The translations under genes and the position numbers were made by a program. This document shows positions 17,545-26,612 of a DNA stretch of 64,000 bases, piece by piece. Under the pieces are notes generated by a model, which did no database searches, had not been told where the DNA came from, and saw only the letters and a program-made list of their open reading frames with translations. Origin of the DNA: Variovorax sp. OV329. GTDB lineage: Bacteria > Pseudomonadota > Gammaproteobacteria > Burkholderiales > Burkholderiaceae_C. The stretch covers positions 1 to 64,000 of the forward strand of contig NZ_FOUG01000009.1 of the NCBI RefSeq assembly GCF_900114785.1, written 5' to 3'. Every line of letters starts with the position of its first letter. Position 1 is the first letter of the stretch.

Positions 17545-18615
17545 GTGAGCGAAGCGCAGTTCCATCTCCTGTGGCAGGTGAGCGCCGCCAGCCTGCTGGC
17601 CCTCGCATTGCTGTGGTGGGTGGCACGCGGTGCTCGGCGATGGGCGCGCCAGCGCAGCCTTCGCGCGGCGCACGCGCGCAGCGGTGGGGTCGTCCATCCG
17701 GCCCTGGAGCAGGCCTTCGGCCAGGCGCGCGAGGCCCTGCAGCCCGGCGCGGCGCGCCTGCGGCCGCAGGCGCTCTATGCGCGACCCTGGATGCTCTTTC
17801 TGGGCGACCGCGCAAGCCGCGTGTCCGACCTGCTGGCCGCGGCGGCGAGCAACCGGGAAGGCCGCGCACCCCATGGCGATGCGTCGATCAGCTTCTGGCG
17901 CTGGTGGCTCATGCCGCAGGTGGTGGCGATCGAGACCGACCCGCGACTGATCGAGCCCGCGCCGGCGCAGGACACGCCCGGCTCGCGCGCGCTCATGTCC
18001 GCCTGGTACCAGGGCCTGCTCCTGCTGGCCGAGCGCCGCGGCACCTTGCCGCTGGACGGCATCGCCTTGTGCGTGGACGCGAGCAGCCTGCTGGCCGGGC
18101 CGGAGGTCGCCTCCGATCTGGCCGCCCGGTTGCGCGAGCGGGCCGACGATGCGTCGCACCAGTTGCGCATGCGCCTGCCCACGCAGGTGCTGATCACCGG
18201 CCTGGACCGGTTGCCCGGCTACGCCGCGGTGCGCGACGCGCTGCCCGAAGACGTGCTCGCGCAGGCGGTGGGCTTTCGCGTGCCGGCGGGCACGCTGGTG
18301 GTCATCGACGATGTGCTGGGCGAGTTGTCGCAGCGGCTGCGCGCGTTGCGCATGACACTGCTGTGCCAGCAGACCGATGCGGCGGGCCGGCTCGCGGTGC
18401 ACGAGTTCTTCGTCCAGTGGCTTGCGCTGCAGGCAGGGCTCGGCAGCTTTCTCAAGCGCCTGTTCGCACCCGGCGGCGCGCCCTACCGGCTGCGCGGACG
18501 TGCCCTTTACTTCGTCGCGGCGCCCGAAGGGCAGAGCCGTGCTCCCGCCTTCGTGACCGAACTGTTCACGCGCTTCTTTCCGCTGGAGCGCGCATTCCCG
18601 ACCCTCCGCAAGTAA
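17545..18615 (+). CDS. Short TssM/IcmF-like protein lacking Walker A
   Basis: A 356-residue protein with one N-terminal TM segment (~11-27) and a cytoplasmic region that parallels the IcmF N-terminal domain. ARPWMLFLGDRASRVSDLL (79-97) aligns with the TssM segment that contains GAPGAGKT, but every P-loop residue that binds phosphate is lost. FWRWWLMPQVVAIETDP parallels the TssM region before its Asp-Thr-Ala-Gly turn, and LDGIALCVDASSLL parallels LNGVFLSISVGDLL. The C-terminal two thirds of a normal TssM (about 1,200 residues) is absent. The GTG start at 17545 has GGAG about ten bases upstream. It follows the second tssL by four bases. It is probably an ATPase-dead accessory component of the membrane complex. 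Confidence 0.75.
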   Translation: MSEAQFHLLWQVSAASLLALALLWWVARGARRWARQRSLRAAHARSGGVVHPALEQAFGQAREALQPGAARLRPQALYARPWMLFLGDRASRVSDLLAAAASNREGRAPHGDASISFWRWWLMPQVVAIETDPRLIEPAPAQDTPGSRALMSAWYQGLLLLAERRGTLPLDGIALCVDASSLLAGPEVASDLAARLRERADDASHQLRMRLPTQVLITGLDRLPGYAAVRDALPEDVLAQAVGFRVPAGTLVVIDDVLGELSQRLRALRMTLLCQQTDAAGRLAVHEFFVQWLALQAGLGSFLKRLFAPGGAPYRLRGRALYFVAAPEGQSRAPAFVTELFTRFFPLERAFPTLRK

Positions 18616-18624
18616 GGCGGGGTG

Positions 18625-19140
18625 CTACTTGCCGGATTCGATGCGCACCTGGCGCGCAGCGAGATCGACGGTGAAGTTGTTGGGCTTGCCCACCTCGAGC
18701 GGCTTGAGGTCGCGCCAGCGCGCGCGCTCCAGGTCGCGGTAGGCCGCGAGCACCGCGATGTTCTTCGCATCGGGCTCCAGCGTGAATTCCAGCTTCCTGC
18801 TTTCGCCCGGATTGATGAGCAGCTCCTCGCGCTTGACCATCTCGGCGCCCAGCGTGGCCTGGTCCTTGTCATAGAGCGAGAAGAAGTCGGCGCCTTCGAA
18901 AGGCCCGGGCGCCTTGAGCACATACACGCGCACCGTGAGCGGCGAGGCACGCCCGCGTGCATCCGGATTGGCGTCCTTGGCGGCCACCAGGTTCAGCGAG
19001 ACCGGCGTGACCACGGGCTTGGGCGGCGGCGCACCGCACGATGCCGCGACCAGCGCCAGCCCCATCAGCAGCGCGACCCGGCGGCCGCTGCGGGAAAGGG
19101 AGCGTCCATAGGGCGAATGGCTTGTTCCGGTGTCTTGCAT
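18625..19140 (-). CDS. tssJ: T6SS outer-membrane lipoprotein TssJ
   Basis: A 171-residue lipoprotein with lipobox LVAASC (Cys35). The mature domain is a transthyretin-like beta sandwich, with PLTVRVYVLKAPGPFEGADFFSLYDKDQATLG and LINPGESRKLEF typical of TssJ/VasD. It anchors TssM to the outer membrane. It lies alone on the minus strand between the IcmF-like gene and tssA. The first ATG gives a longish N-region before the hydrophobic core; a later start is possible. Confidence 0.9.
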   Translation of the reverse strand: MQDTGTSHSPYGRSLSRSGRRVALLMGLALVAASCGAPPPKPVVTPVSLNLVAAKDANPDARGRASPLTVRVYVLKAPGPFEGADFFSLYDKDQATLGAEMVKREELLINPGESRKLEFTLEPDAKNIAVLAAYRDLERARWRDLKPLEVGKPNNFTVDLAARQVRIESGK

Positions 19141-19211
19141 GCTATTGCCTTCGTTGCATTGACCGTGCTGGGTGCATCTTTGATTATCCCTGGCGAACGC
19201 GAAGCGACAAC

Positions 19212-20252
19212 ATGCTCACACCCGAACTCGTCGACGCCTTGCAGGCGCCCATCAGCGAGGCATCGCCAGCGGGGGACAACCTCGAGTACGACCCTGCATT
19301 CACCGCGCTCGAATCGGCTTCGCAGGGCAAGCCCGAGCAGCAGTTCGGCGACACGGTGATTGCCGCGGTGGAGCCCGAGTGGCGGCAGGTGTCGGAGCAG
19401 GCGCAGGAACTGCTCGCACGAACCAAGGACGCGCGGCCCGCCATCCTGCTCATGCGTGCGAGCACGCGCATGCAGGGCGTCGAGGGCTTCGGCCATGGCC
19501 TGGCCCTGCTCACCGCACTGCTCGAGCGCTACTGGGACGACCTGCATCCGCAACTGGACGCCGACGACGACAACGACCCCACCATGCGCCTGAACGCACT
19601 GGCGCCGCTGGCCGACGAGAGCACGGTGCTGCGCGACCTGTACGACGCACGCGTGGGCGTGGCACGCGGCATCGGCCCGATCCATGTGCGCGACATCGCG
19701 ATCGCACACGGCACTTTGGCCGCGGTGGGTGGCGATGCCGGGTTCTCGCTGTCGCAGGTCGACGGCGCGCTCGAATCCATCCACGCCGAATCACCGCAGG
19801 CCGTCCAGACGCTCGCCGGCCTGGGGGCCCAAGTGAAGAAGTTGCAGGAACTGCTGTCCGAACGCACCGGCCGCAGCGACGCGGTCGACCTGGCACCGCT
19901 GCGCGGCATCTGCGGGATGCTGGCCAAGGCCTGCGCCCACCTGGGCGGCGCGGTCGCGGCAGAAGACGCCGCCGAATCGGACGATGCATCGGGCGCTGAC
20001 GCCGGCAGCGCCGGCACCGCACCGGCCGCAGCGCGCGGCGAGATCCGCAGCCGGCAGGACGCGCTGCAGACCCTGGACCGCGTGATCCGCTACCTGGAGC
20101 AGGCCGAGCCCGGCAACCCGGCGCCGCTGCTGATCTCGCGCGCCAAGAAGCTCATCGGCGTGAGCTTCCTCGAAATCATGGCCGACCTGGCCCCCAACGC
20201 GCTCGACACCATCGAGATGGTCACGGGCAAGCAGGCTTCCGAATCCGAGTAA
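19212..20252 (+). CDS. tssA: T6SS cap/baseplate protein TssA
   Basis: A 346-residue protein with the ImpA N-terminal domain: ISEASPAGDNLEYDPAFTALE, then EPEWRQVSEQAQELLARTKDARPA and RYWDDLHPQLD. It has a variable Ala/Asp-rich linker (~258-285) and a C-terminal region with RQDALQTLDRVIRYLEQAEPGNPAPLLISRA. TssA coordinates baseplate binding and sheath polymerisation. It is the first gene of tssA-tssB-tssC-hcp. Confidence 0.93.
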   Translation: MLTPELVDALQAPISEASPAGDNLEYDPAFTALESASQGKPEQQFGDTVIAAVEPEWRQVSEQAQELLARTKDARPAILLMRASTRMQGVEGFGHGLALLTALLERYWDDLHPQLDADDDNDPTMRLNALAPLADESTVLRDLYDARVGVARGIGPIHVRDIAIAHGTLAAVGGDAGFSLSQVDGALESIHAESPQAVQTLAGLGAQVKKLQELLSERTGRSDAVDLAPLRGICGMLAKACAHLGGAVAAEDAAESDDASGADAGSAGTAPAAARGEIRSRQDALQTLDRVIRYLEQAEPGNPAPLLISRAKKLIGVSFLEIMADLAPNALDTIEMVTGKQASESE

Positions 20253-20291
20253 GCGCACCGCTCTCCCCCCTTTCACCCGCAAGGAGCACAC

Positions 20292-20801
20292 ATGGCCACC
20301 AGCAGTCAGAAGTTCATCGCCCGGAACCGGGCACCCCGGGTCCAGATCGAATACGACGTGGAGCTCTACGGGGCCGAGAAGAAGGTGCAGCTGCCCTTCG
20401 TGATGGGTGTGCTGGCCGACCTCTCGGGCAAGCCGGTGGACCCCGACAAGGTGCAGCCGGTGGCGGACCGCAAGTTCCTCGAGATCGACGTGGACAACTT
20501 CGATTCGCGCATGAAGGCCATGAAGCCGCATGCCGCCTTCGAGGTGCCCAACACCCTCACCGGCGAGGGCAACCTGAAGGTGGACCTGACCTTCGAGAAC
20601 ATGGACGACTTCTCGCCCGCGGCCGTGGCGCGCAAGGTCGATGCGCTGAACAAGCTGCTGGAGGCGCGCAACCAGCTGTCGAACCTGGTCACCTACATGG
20701 ACGGCAAGGGCGGTGCCGAGGAGCTGCTGGCCAAGGTGCTGGACAACCCCGAGCTGCTCAACACGCTGGCCTCCACCGCCAAGCCGGCCGACGCTGCCTG
20801 A
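20292..20801 (+). CDS. tssB: T6SS contractile sheath small subunit TssB (VipA)
   Basis: A 169-residue sheath protein with the family N-terminus KFIARNRAPRVQIEYDVELYG, LPFVMGVLADLSGK, and KFLEIDVDNFDSRM. It has an AAGGAG ribosome site. It pairs with TssC to build the sheath that contracts to propel the Hcp tube. Confidence 0.97.
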   Translation: MATSSQKFIARNRAPRVQIEYDVELYGAEKKVQLPFVMGVLADLSGKPVDPDKVQPVADRKFLEIDVDNFDSRMKAMKPHAAFEVPNTLTGEGNLKVDLTFENMDDFSPAAVARKVDALNKLLEARNQLSNLVTYMDGKGGAEELLAKVLDNPELLNTLASTAKPADAA

Positions 20802-20841
20802 GCGCCCCCCGCCTCATCCACCGAACTCGAGGAGTACCACC

Positions 20842-22341
20842 ATGGCAGATGCCGCCACCCAGCAGGAAAGCGCGCTGAAAGACGTCGCGTACGAAGGAAG
20901 CGACTTCTCGTCGCTGCTGCAGAAGGAATTCAAGCCGCGCAGCGACGAGGCGCGCAGCGCCGTCGAGGCAGCCGTGCAGACGCTGGCGCAGCAGGCGCTG
21001 GCCAATACGCAGGTCCTGGGCAAGGACGTGACCAAGTCGATCCAGGCCATGATCGCCGCGATCGACGCCAAGCTCACCGAGCAGGTCAACCGCATCATCC
21101 ACCACGAGGACTACCAGAAGCTCGAGAGCGCCTGGCGCGGCCTGCACTACATGGTGAACAACACCGAGACGGACGAGAACCTGAAGATCCGGGTGATGGA
21201 CATCAGCAAGAAGGAGCTGCACAAGACGCTCAAGAAGTTCAAGGGCACGGCGTGGGACCAGAGCCCGCTGTTCAAGAAGGTCTACGAGCAGGAGTACGGC
21301 CAGTTCGGCGGCGAGCCCTTCGGCGCCATCGTGGGCGACTACCACTTCGACCAGAGCCCGCCCGACGTGGAGCTGCTGGGCGAGATGGCCAAGATCGCCG
21401 CCTCGGCACATGCGCCCTTCATCACCGGCGCAAGCCCGAACCTGATGCAGATGGAGTCCTGGCAGGAGCTGGCCAACCCGCGCGACCTGACCAAGATCTT
21501 CTCCACGCCCGAGTACGCCGCGTGGCGGTCCTTGCGCGAGTCGGACGACTCGAAATACATCGGCCTGTGCATGCCGCGCTTCCTGGCGCGCGCGCCCTAT
21601 GGTGCCAAGACCAACCCGATCGACGACTTCGACTTCGAGGAAGACACGACCGGCGCCGACCACAGCCGCTATTCGTGGGCCAACGCGGCCTATGCCATGG
21701 CCACCAACATCAACCGCTCCTACAAGATGTACGGCTGGGGCTCGCGCATCCGCGGCATCGAGTCGGGCGGCGCGGTGGAGAACCTGCCGCTGCACACTTT
21801 CCCGAGCGACGACGGCGGCGTGGACCAGAAGTGCCCCACCGAGATCGCCATCAGCGACCGGCGCGAGGCGGAGCTGTCGAAGGCAGGCCTTCTTTCGCTG
21901 ATCCACCGCAAGAACTCGGACTTCGCGGCCTTCATCGGCGCGCAGTCGCTGAACAAGCCGGCCGAGTACGACGACCCCGACGCCACCGCCAATGCCAACC
22001 TGGCGGCGCGCCTGCCCTACCTGTTTGCCTGCAACCGCTTCGCGCACTACCTCAAGTGCATCGTGCGCGACAAGGTGGGCAGCTTCAAGGAGCGCGCCGA
22101 GATGGAGCGCTGGCTCAACAAATGGATCATGAACTACGTGGATGGCGACCCCGCCAACTCCTCGGAAGAGACCAAGGCGCGCCGTCCGCTGGCGGCTGCC
22201 GAGGTGGTGGTGGAAGAGGTCGAGGGCAACCCCGGCTACTACACCTCCAAGTTCTTCCTGCGCCCGCACTACCAGCTGGAAGGGCTGACGGTGTCGCTGC
22301 GGCTGGTGTCCAAGCTGCCTTCCGCCAAGGGCGGCAAGTAG
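20842..22341 (+). CDS. tssC: T6SS contractile sheath large subunit TssC (VipB)
   Basis: A 499-residue sheath protein with ESAWRGLHYMVNNTET, GDYHFDQSPPDVELL, CMPRFLARAPYGAKT and the C-terminal YYTSKFFLRPHYQLEGL. The ATG at 20842 has GAGGAG upstream. It lies 40 bp after tssB. A seven-T run follows the stop (22350-22356) but lacks a strong stem. Confidence 0.97.
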   Translation: MADAATQQESALKDVAYEGSDFSSLLQKEFKPRSDEARSAVEAAVQTLAQQALANTQVLGKDVTKSIQAMIAAIDAKLTEQVNRIIHHEDYQKLESAWRGLHYMVNNTETDENLKIRVMDISKKELHKTLKKFKGTAWDQSPLFKKVYEQEYGQFGGEPFGAIVGDYHFDQSPPDVELLGEMAKIAASAHAPFITGASPNLMQMESWQELANPRDLTKIFSTPEYAAWRSLRESDDSKYIGLCMPRFLARAPYGAKTNPIDDFDFEEDTTGADHSRYSWANAAYAMATNINRSYKMYGWGSRIRGIESGGAVENLPLHTFPSDDGGVDQKCPTEIAISDRREAELSKAGLLSLIHRKNSDFAAFIGAQSLNKPAEYDDPDATANANLAARLPYLFACNRFAHYLKCIVRDKVGSFKERAEMERWLNKWIMNYVDGDPANSSEETKARRPLAAAEVVVEEVEGNPGYYTSKFFLRPHYQLEGLTVSLRLVSKLPSAKGGK

Positions 22342-22480
22342 GCGCCTCGTTTTTTTGGCCGATGTCCTTGAATTCGGCCGCCCCGCTTTCGTTCTCCAGG
22401 TAGCTCCGGGGCGCTGTGCAAGGTGCGCCGCGGCCCGGCAGCCAGCTTCGACTTATTCATACATCCGAAAGGTGCGCATC

Positions 22481-22963
22481 ATGGCCGTAGACATGTTTAT
22501 CAGGATCAAGGACGTCGAAGGCGAGTCGTCCGACGACAAGCACAAGAAAGAGATCGACGTGCTGGCCTGGAGCTGGGGGGTGTCCCAATCGGGCAGCGCG
22601 CATGTAGGCGGTGGCGCCGGTGCCGGCAAGGTCAACGTGCAGGACATGAGCTTCACGAAGTACATCGACTCGGCCTCCAACGCCCTGCTGCTGGCCTGCT
22701 GCAATGGCAAGCACATCGAGGAGGCAGTGCTGGTGGTTCGCAAGGCTGGCGAGAACCCGCTGGAGTACCTGAAGATCACGCTGAGCGACCTGATCGTGTC
22801 ATCGGTGAGCACAGGCGGCAGCGGCGGCGAGGACCGCCTGACCGAGAACGTGTCGCTCAACTTCGCCAAGTTCAAGTACGAGTACAGCCCGCAGGACGCC
22901 AAGGGCGCCGGCGGCGCGGCCAAGACGGCGGGATGGGACATTCCGGCGAACAAGAAGATGTAA
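22481..22963 (+). CDS. hcp: T6SS tube protein Hcp (TssD)
   Basis: A 160-residue Hcp1-type protein that forms the hexameric rings of the inner tube. It has DMFIRIKDVEGESSDDKHK, LAWSWGVSQSG, FTKYIDSASNALLLACCNGKH, VVRKAGENPLEYLKI and LTENVSLNFAKF. A 139-bp spacer separates it from tssC, leaving room for its own promoter, although none stands out. A candidate effector gene follows 36 bp downstream. Confidence 0.97.
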   Translation: MAVDMFIRIKDVEGESSDDKHKKEIDVLAWSWGVSQSGSAHVGGGAGAGKVNVQDMSFTKYIDSASNALLLACCNGKHIEEAVLVVRKAGENPLEYLKITLSDLIVSSVSTGGSGGEDRLTENVSLNFAKFKYEYSPQDAKGAGGAAKTAGWDIPANKKM

Positions 22964-22999
22964 GGCGGCGGGCGACAGCCGTACAGGAAGCCCGCAGCG

Positions 23000-23563
23000 A
23001 TGTCCACCCTCAACCAGAAGGTCGTCGTGTGGGCCAGCGGCCAGGTCGGCAAGCAGATCGGCGCGGGCGAATGCTGGGACCTGGCCAACAGCGCACTCAA
23101 GCAGGCCGGGGCCCAGACCTCGTCCGACCTCGGCCCGACCGGCGCGGACGACGACTATGTGTGGGGCACCGTGGTCGAGCCGAAGGACGCCCTGCCCGGC
23201 GACATCATCCAGTACCGCGACTGGGAGATGACGACCACCACCACCACGGACGTGAGCTTCTCCGATGACTACGGCTGGTGGGACGCGCCTACCAGCACCG
23301 TGGGCCACCCGCACCACACCTCCGTCGTCACCACCAATCCGGGCAACGGCGTGCTGACGGTGCTGGAGCAGAACCACCGGGGCAACAAGGAGAAGGTGCG
23401 CAACGGCAGCATCCGCTGGAAGGACGCTGCGCCCACCACCTCCATCAGCAAGAAGCTGATGAAGCGGCGCGACAACGGCAAGACCGAGATCGCCACCATC
23501 ACGATCAAGGTGGAAGTGACCGTGACGGGCACGCTCACCATCTACCGGCCGGTGGCAAAGTAG
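23000..23563 (+). CDS. Candidate T6SS effector, CHAP/NlpC-P60-like cysteine amidase
   Basis: A 187-residue protein with no signal peptide. Cys25 in [13 protein letters not shown] sits at the start of a helix, followed by ALPGDIIQY, then GHPHHTSVV with His103/105/106, and VLEQNHRG. This Cys, Pro-Gly-Asp, His-hydrophobic and Glu-Asn order is that of CHAP/NlpC-P60 papain-like peptidases that cut peptidoglycan. The C-terminal ~40 residues form Thr/Val-rich beta strands. It directly follows hcp, the usual place for Hcp-carried cargo. No classical immunity gene is adjacent. The family assignment rests on motif order, not on an alignment. Confidence 0.55.
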   Translation: MSTLNQKVVVWASGQVGKQIGAGECWDLANSALKQAGAQTSSDLGPTGADDDYVWGTVVEPKDALPGDIIQYRDWEMTTTTTTDVSFSDDYGWWDAPTSTVGHPHHTSVVTTNPGNGVLTVLEQNHRGNKEKVRNGSIRWKDAAPTTSISKKLMKRRDNGKTEIATITIKVEVTVTGTLTIYRPVAK

Positions 23564-23715
23564 CCTTCCGCGCCCTCGCGGGTAGCTCCCCGACAGCCTG
23601 GCGGCAATCCCTGGCCGGGTGCCATGCTTTCCCCCCAGAATCCGCCTGCGGCCCGGCCGCACCGGCGCCACGCAGGCGAACGGGTACAACAACCGAAGAT
23701 CTGGAGAAGAGAAGC

Positions 23716-24153
23716 ATGCAGACCTTGCAACGCCCCCACCGTCCCACCGGCGCTTTCATCGGCGCCTCCTGGGCCGCCCTCTTTGTAGGCGCCATCGCCT
23801 TCCTGGTGGGGCTGTGGAACGCGCAGATGCAGCTCAACGAGAAGGGCTACTACTTCGCCGTGCTGATGTACGGCCTGTTCGCAGCCGTGTCGCTGCAGAA
23901 GTCGGTGCGCGACCGGCTGGAGGGCATCCAGGTCACCGGCATCTACTACGGCCTGTGCTGGCTGTCCTTGCTGATCGCCGTGCTGCTGCTGTGCGTCGGC
24001 CTGTGGAACGCCACGCTGGCGTCCAGCGAGAAGGGCTTCTATGCCATGGCCTTCCTGCTGAGCCTGTTCGCAGCGGTGGCGGTGCAGAAGAACGTGCGTG
24101 ACGTGGCGCTGCTCAAGCCGGCGGCCACCGACGCGCAGGACGACGACGCCTAG
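23716..24153 (+). CDS. YiaA/YiaB-family inner-membrane protein
   Basis: A 145-residue membrane protein with two copies of the YiaA/B unit ([35 protein letters not shown] and [35 protein letters not shown]), giving four TM segments. A GGAG precedes the ATG. The family has no known biochemical role. It is the last gene of the tssABC-hcp block and its end overlaps the convergent CHAT gene by four bases. A role in protection from the preceding candidate effector is possible but unsupported. Confidence 0.85.
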   Translation: MQTLQRPHRPTGAFIGASWAALFVGAIAFLVGLWNAQMQLNEKGYYFAVLMYGLFAAVSLQKSVRDRLEGIQVTGIYYGLCWLSLLIAVLLLCVGLWNATLASSEKGFYAMAFLLSLFAAVAVQKNVRDVALLKPAATDAQDDDA

Positions 24154-26582
24154 TCCGGTTCGCCCATGAGCACGAAGGCGGCCCAGTAGGCCGTCTTCGG
24201 GTACTTGGCGCGGGTGGCCTGCATGGCTTCGCGCAGCGCCTCGGACTTGCCGGCGCCGGCCTGCAGGCGGCGGTAGAAGGTCTCCATCAGATCGCGCGTG
24301 GGTTCGTCCGGAATGGACCACAGCGACACCACCACGCTGGGCACCCCGGCGGACATCCAGGCGCGCGACAGGCCGATCACGCCCTCGTCGTTGATGGCGC
24401 CGCGGCCGGTGTCGCAGGCGCTCATCACCACCAGTTCGGCCTGCGTGCGCGCCTGGGCGATCTCGTCGGCCGTGAGCATGCCGCCGTCCGAGGCGCTGGG
24501 CGCCAGCGCCAGCAAGCCCGGCGTGCGCGAGTGGTTGCCGCCGCCGCTGTCCTCCAGCAGCGTGAGCCTGCGCACATAGGGGTTGGCTTCGCCTTGCGCG
24601 CGGTCGGTGAAGTCGTCCAGGAAGCCGTGCGTGGCCAGGTGGATGTAGCGCGCATCCTGCGCGGCCTGCAGCACCGCCGGCTTGGTGGCGGCGGCCCCGG
24701 TGAGCGGGCTGGCATGCAGCAACTCGGCCACCGCGCGGGCCTCCTCCTCTGCGCCGGGCAGCGAGGGCACCTCCAGCGGCGCCGCTCCCGGCGTGGGCAC
24801 GTAGCGCGGCATGACCGGGTTGCCCACGACCAGCGCAGCACCATCGGCACGAACGGCACGCTTGCGTGCGCCAGTCAGCGCCAATGTCTGCATCGAGGGC
24901 GTGAGCGACAGCGCGTAGCGCGCCACCAAAGGCGTGCCGTTCGTATCTTCAAGCGCCGCAAAGGGCACGAGGAAAAGCGCGCCTTGCGGCACCACGACCA
25001 GGCGCGCACCCGGCTCGGGCGGCAGCAGTTCGGCCACCGGCTCGACCAGCAGGCGGTGCAGCCGGCGCAGCTCGTTGCCCGATCGGCTCACGCGCTGCGG
25101 ACGCGCATTGGCCACCGCGACCGGCCCGCGGCCGGCGACACCGAAGACCTCGCGCGCATGGACGATGGTGCTGGTCAACGCAAAGCTCTCGTCCTGGTTC
25201 GCCAGCACACCCTCGAAGCCGCGCTCGCGCAGGCTCACCCGGCCGTCGGAGCCGATCACCCAGATGCGGATGCCCACCTCGCGCTCGGGCATGCGGCTGG
25301 GCAGACGCCCCGGCTCGGTCGCGATGGAATAAGCGACGACGGTGGCGCGGCGCTGCTGCGCCATGGCGCGCATCTCGGCCAGGCTCGCCGGCCGGGCCGC
25401 GGCCCCGGCAGCCGGGTTGGCCATCGGGTCGTCGTTGTCGGGCGACTCCTGCGCTTCGCCCCGGCGCGCGCCGGCCATCATCTCCTGTATCGACGGCACG
25501 TTCTTCCGGAAGGCGCGGTGCGCCAGTTGCTGCGTCAGCGCGCGGCCCCGGCATCGCTCCGCGGATTCGAGCGAGCGCTCGGGCGACGGCGCCCTGGCAT
25601 CGATGGTCTCCAGCAGCGGGCAGGCGAAGCTGGGCAGGAAGAGTTCGCCGCTGGTGGAGGCCACCGCCGCCATGTTGCGCTCCAGCCCTTCGGTGAGGCG
25701 GCTCATGCCCATTCCCTGCATCATCTGCGCGATCTGCGGCGCCGCCGCGAACATCCCCAGTGATTCCTCGCGGCTGGCCAGCGCGTCCAGCAGCAGTGCG
25801 CGCGCTTCCTCGTTGCGGCCTGCACGGTACAGGGCGAGCGCCAGGTAGGGCGGGATGATGCCCCGGTCCATGGACGCGTTGTCGCCGCGCCGCCGCATGC
25901 CGGCGTGCGCCTGGGCCAGGCGGTCGACGGCGCCCGCCACGTCGTCGGCCTGCAGCTGGGCCAGGCCCATGAGCACCTGCAGCTCGCTCTGGATCTGAAG
26001 GCGGCGCACCATCACCTGCTCGACCTCGCCCGCGCGCTGCGCCTGCGCCATGATCGCCTGCATGTCCATGGCGCCGCTGCCCAGGCGCTGCAGCGGCACC
26101 GGCCGCGGCGCTTGCGGAACGACCTCCTTGTCGAAGAGGGCCATGGCCCGCTCGATCGCCGCACGTGCATCGGCGGTGCGGCCACCGGCGAGCAGGCTCT
26201 TGCCGGCCTCGGCCAGCAGGCGGATGCGCATCGCGTCGCTGTCGGCCAGCGCCACGCCTTCACGCAGCGAAGCGGCCGATTCGTCGAAGCGCCCGGAGCC
26301 GAAGCGCACCAGCCCGTCCTGAAGCTTTCGTTGCGCGGGCGAAGCGTCCGCCCGCGCGTCGGGGCAGCGCTGTGCCTGCTCGCGGGCGAACACCACCGGG
26401 GCGGGCCCGAGCCAGAAGCCGGTGAACTGCGGGTTGGTGCCTTCCAGCGCCTGGGCGACGTCGCTGCAGGTGCGGTTGGGTTGCTGTTGCTGCTGTTGTG
26501 GCGCTTCCTGCTGCGCCCCCGCAGGCGCGGTCCAGAACAGCGCGAAGGCGCAGCAGGTGGCCATCATCGGAAGCGCGTTCAT
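24150..26582 (-). CDS. Exported TPR-CHAT caspase-like protease
   Basis: An 810-residue protein with a signal peptide ending AGA-Q, a Gln-rich stretch, and a helical TPR-like region (~80-330). The C-terminal CHAT domain has catalytic His652 in HLATHGF and Cys723 in [11 protein letters not shown], followed by [15 protein letters not shown] proteins are clan-CD (caspase/separase-like) peptidases often switched on by TPR sensors. The signal peptide puts this one in the periplasm, unlike the cytoplasmic CHAT proteases of defence systems. It is the last gene of the FHA-phosphatase end of the T6SS locus, 30 bp after the PP2C gene. Its substrate is unknown. Confidence 0.85.
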   Translation of the reverse strand: MNALPMMATCCAFALFWTAPAGAQQEAPQQQQQQPNRTCSDVAQALEGTNPQFTGFWLGPAPVVFAREQAQRCPDARADASPAQRKLQDGLVRFGSGRFDESAASLREGVALADSDAMRIRLLAEAGKSLLAGGRTADARAAIERAMALFDKEVVPQAPRPVPLQRLGSGAMDMQAIMAQAQRAGEVEQVMVRRLQIQSELQVLMGLAQLQADDVAGAVDRLAQAHAGMRRRGDNASMDRGIIPPYLALALYRAGRNEEARALLLDALASREESLGMFAAAPQIAQMMQGMGMSRLTEGLERNMAAVASTSGELFLPSFACPLLETIDARAPSPERSLESAERCRGRALTQQLAHRAFRKNVPSIQEMMAGARRGEAQESPDNDDPMANPAAGAAARPASLAEMRAMAQQRRATVVAYSIATEPGRLPSRMPEREVGIRIWVIGSDGRVSLRERGFEGVLANQDESFALTSTIVHAREVFGVAGRGPVAVANARPQRVSRSGNELRRLHRLLVEPVAELLPPEPGARLVVVPQGALFLVPFAALEDTNGTPLVARYALSLTPSMQTLALTGARKRAVRADGAALVVGNPVMPRYVPTPGAAPLEVPSLPGAEEEARAVAELLHASPLTGAAATKPAVLQAAQDARYIHLATHGFLDDFTDRAQGEANPYVRRLTLLEDSGGGNHSRTPGLLALAPSASDGGMLTADEIAQARTQAELVVMSACDTGRGAINDEGVIGLSRAWMSAGVPSVVVSLWSIPDEPTRDLMETFYRRLQAGAGKSEALREAMQATRAKYPKTAYWAAFVLMGEPD

Positions 26583-26612
26583 CGGACTGCCTCCTCATGC
26601 GCATGCGGGCGG

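Noticed and set aside
17545-18615. The short TssM-like gene as a frameshifted pseudogene of tssM.
   Set aside because: It is an intact ORF with its own GTG start and ribosome site, and a full-length tssM exists at 57814-61416. The altered P-loop region is in frame and protein-like.
22322-22356. Small stem near the tssC stop with a seven-T run, as a terminator before hcp.
   Set aside because: The stem CCGCC/GGCGG lies about 15 bases before the T run and overlaps the end of tssC. The element next to the Ts is only the loop-less GGCGCC. It may cause pausing but is not a convincing terminator.
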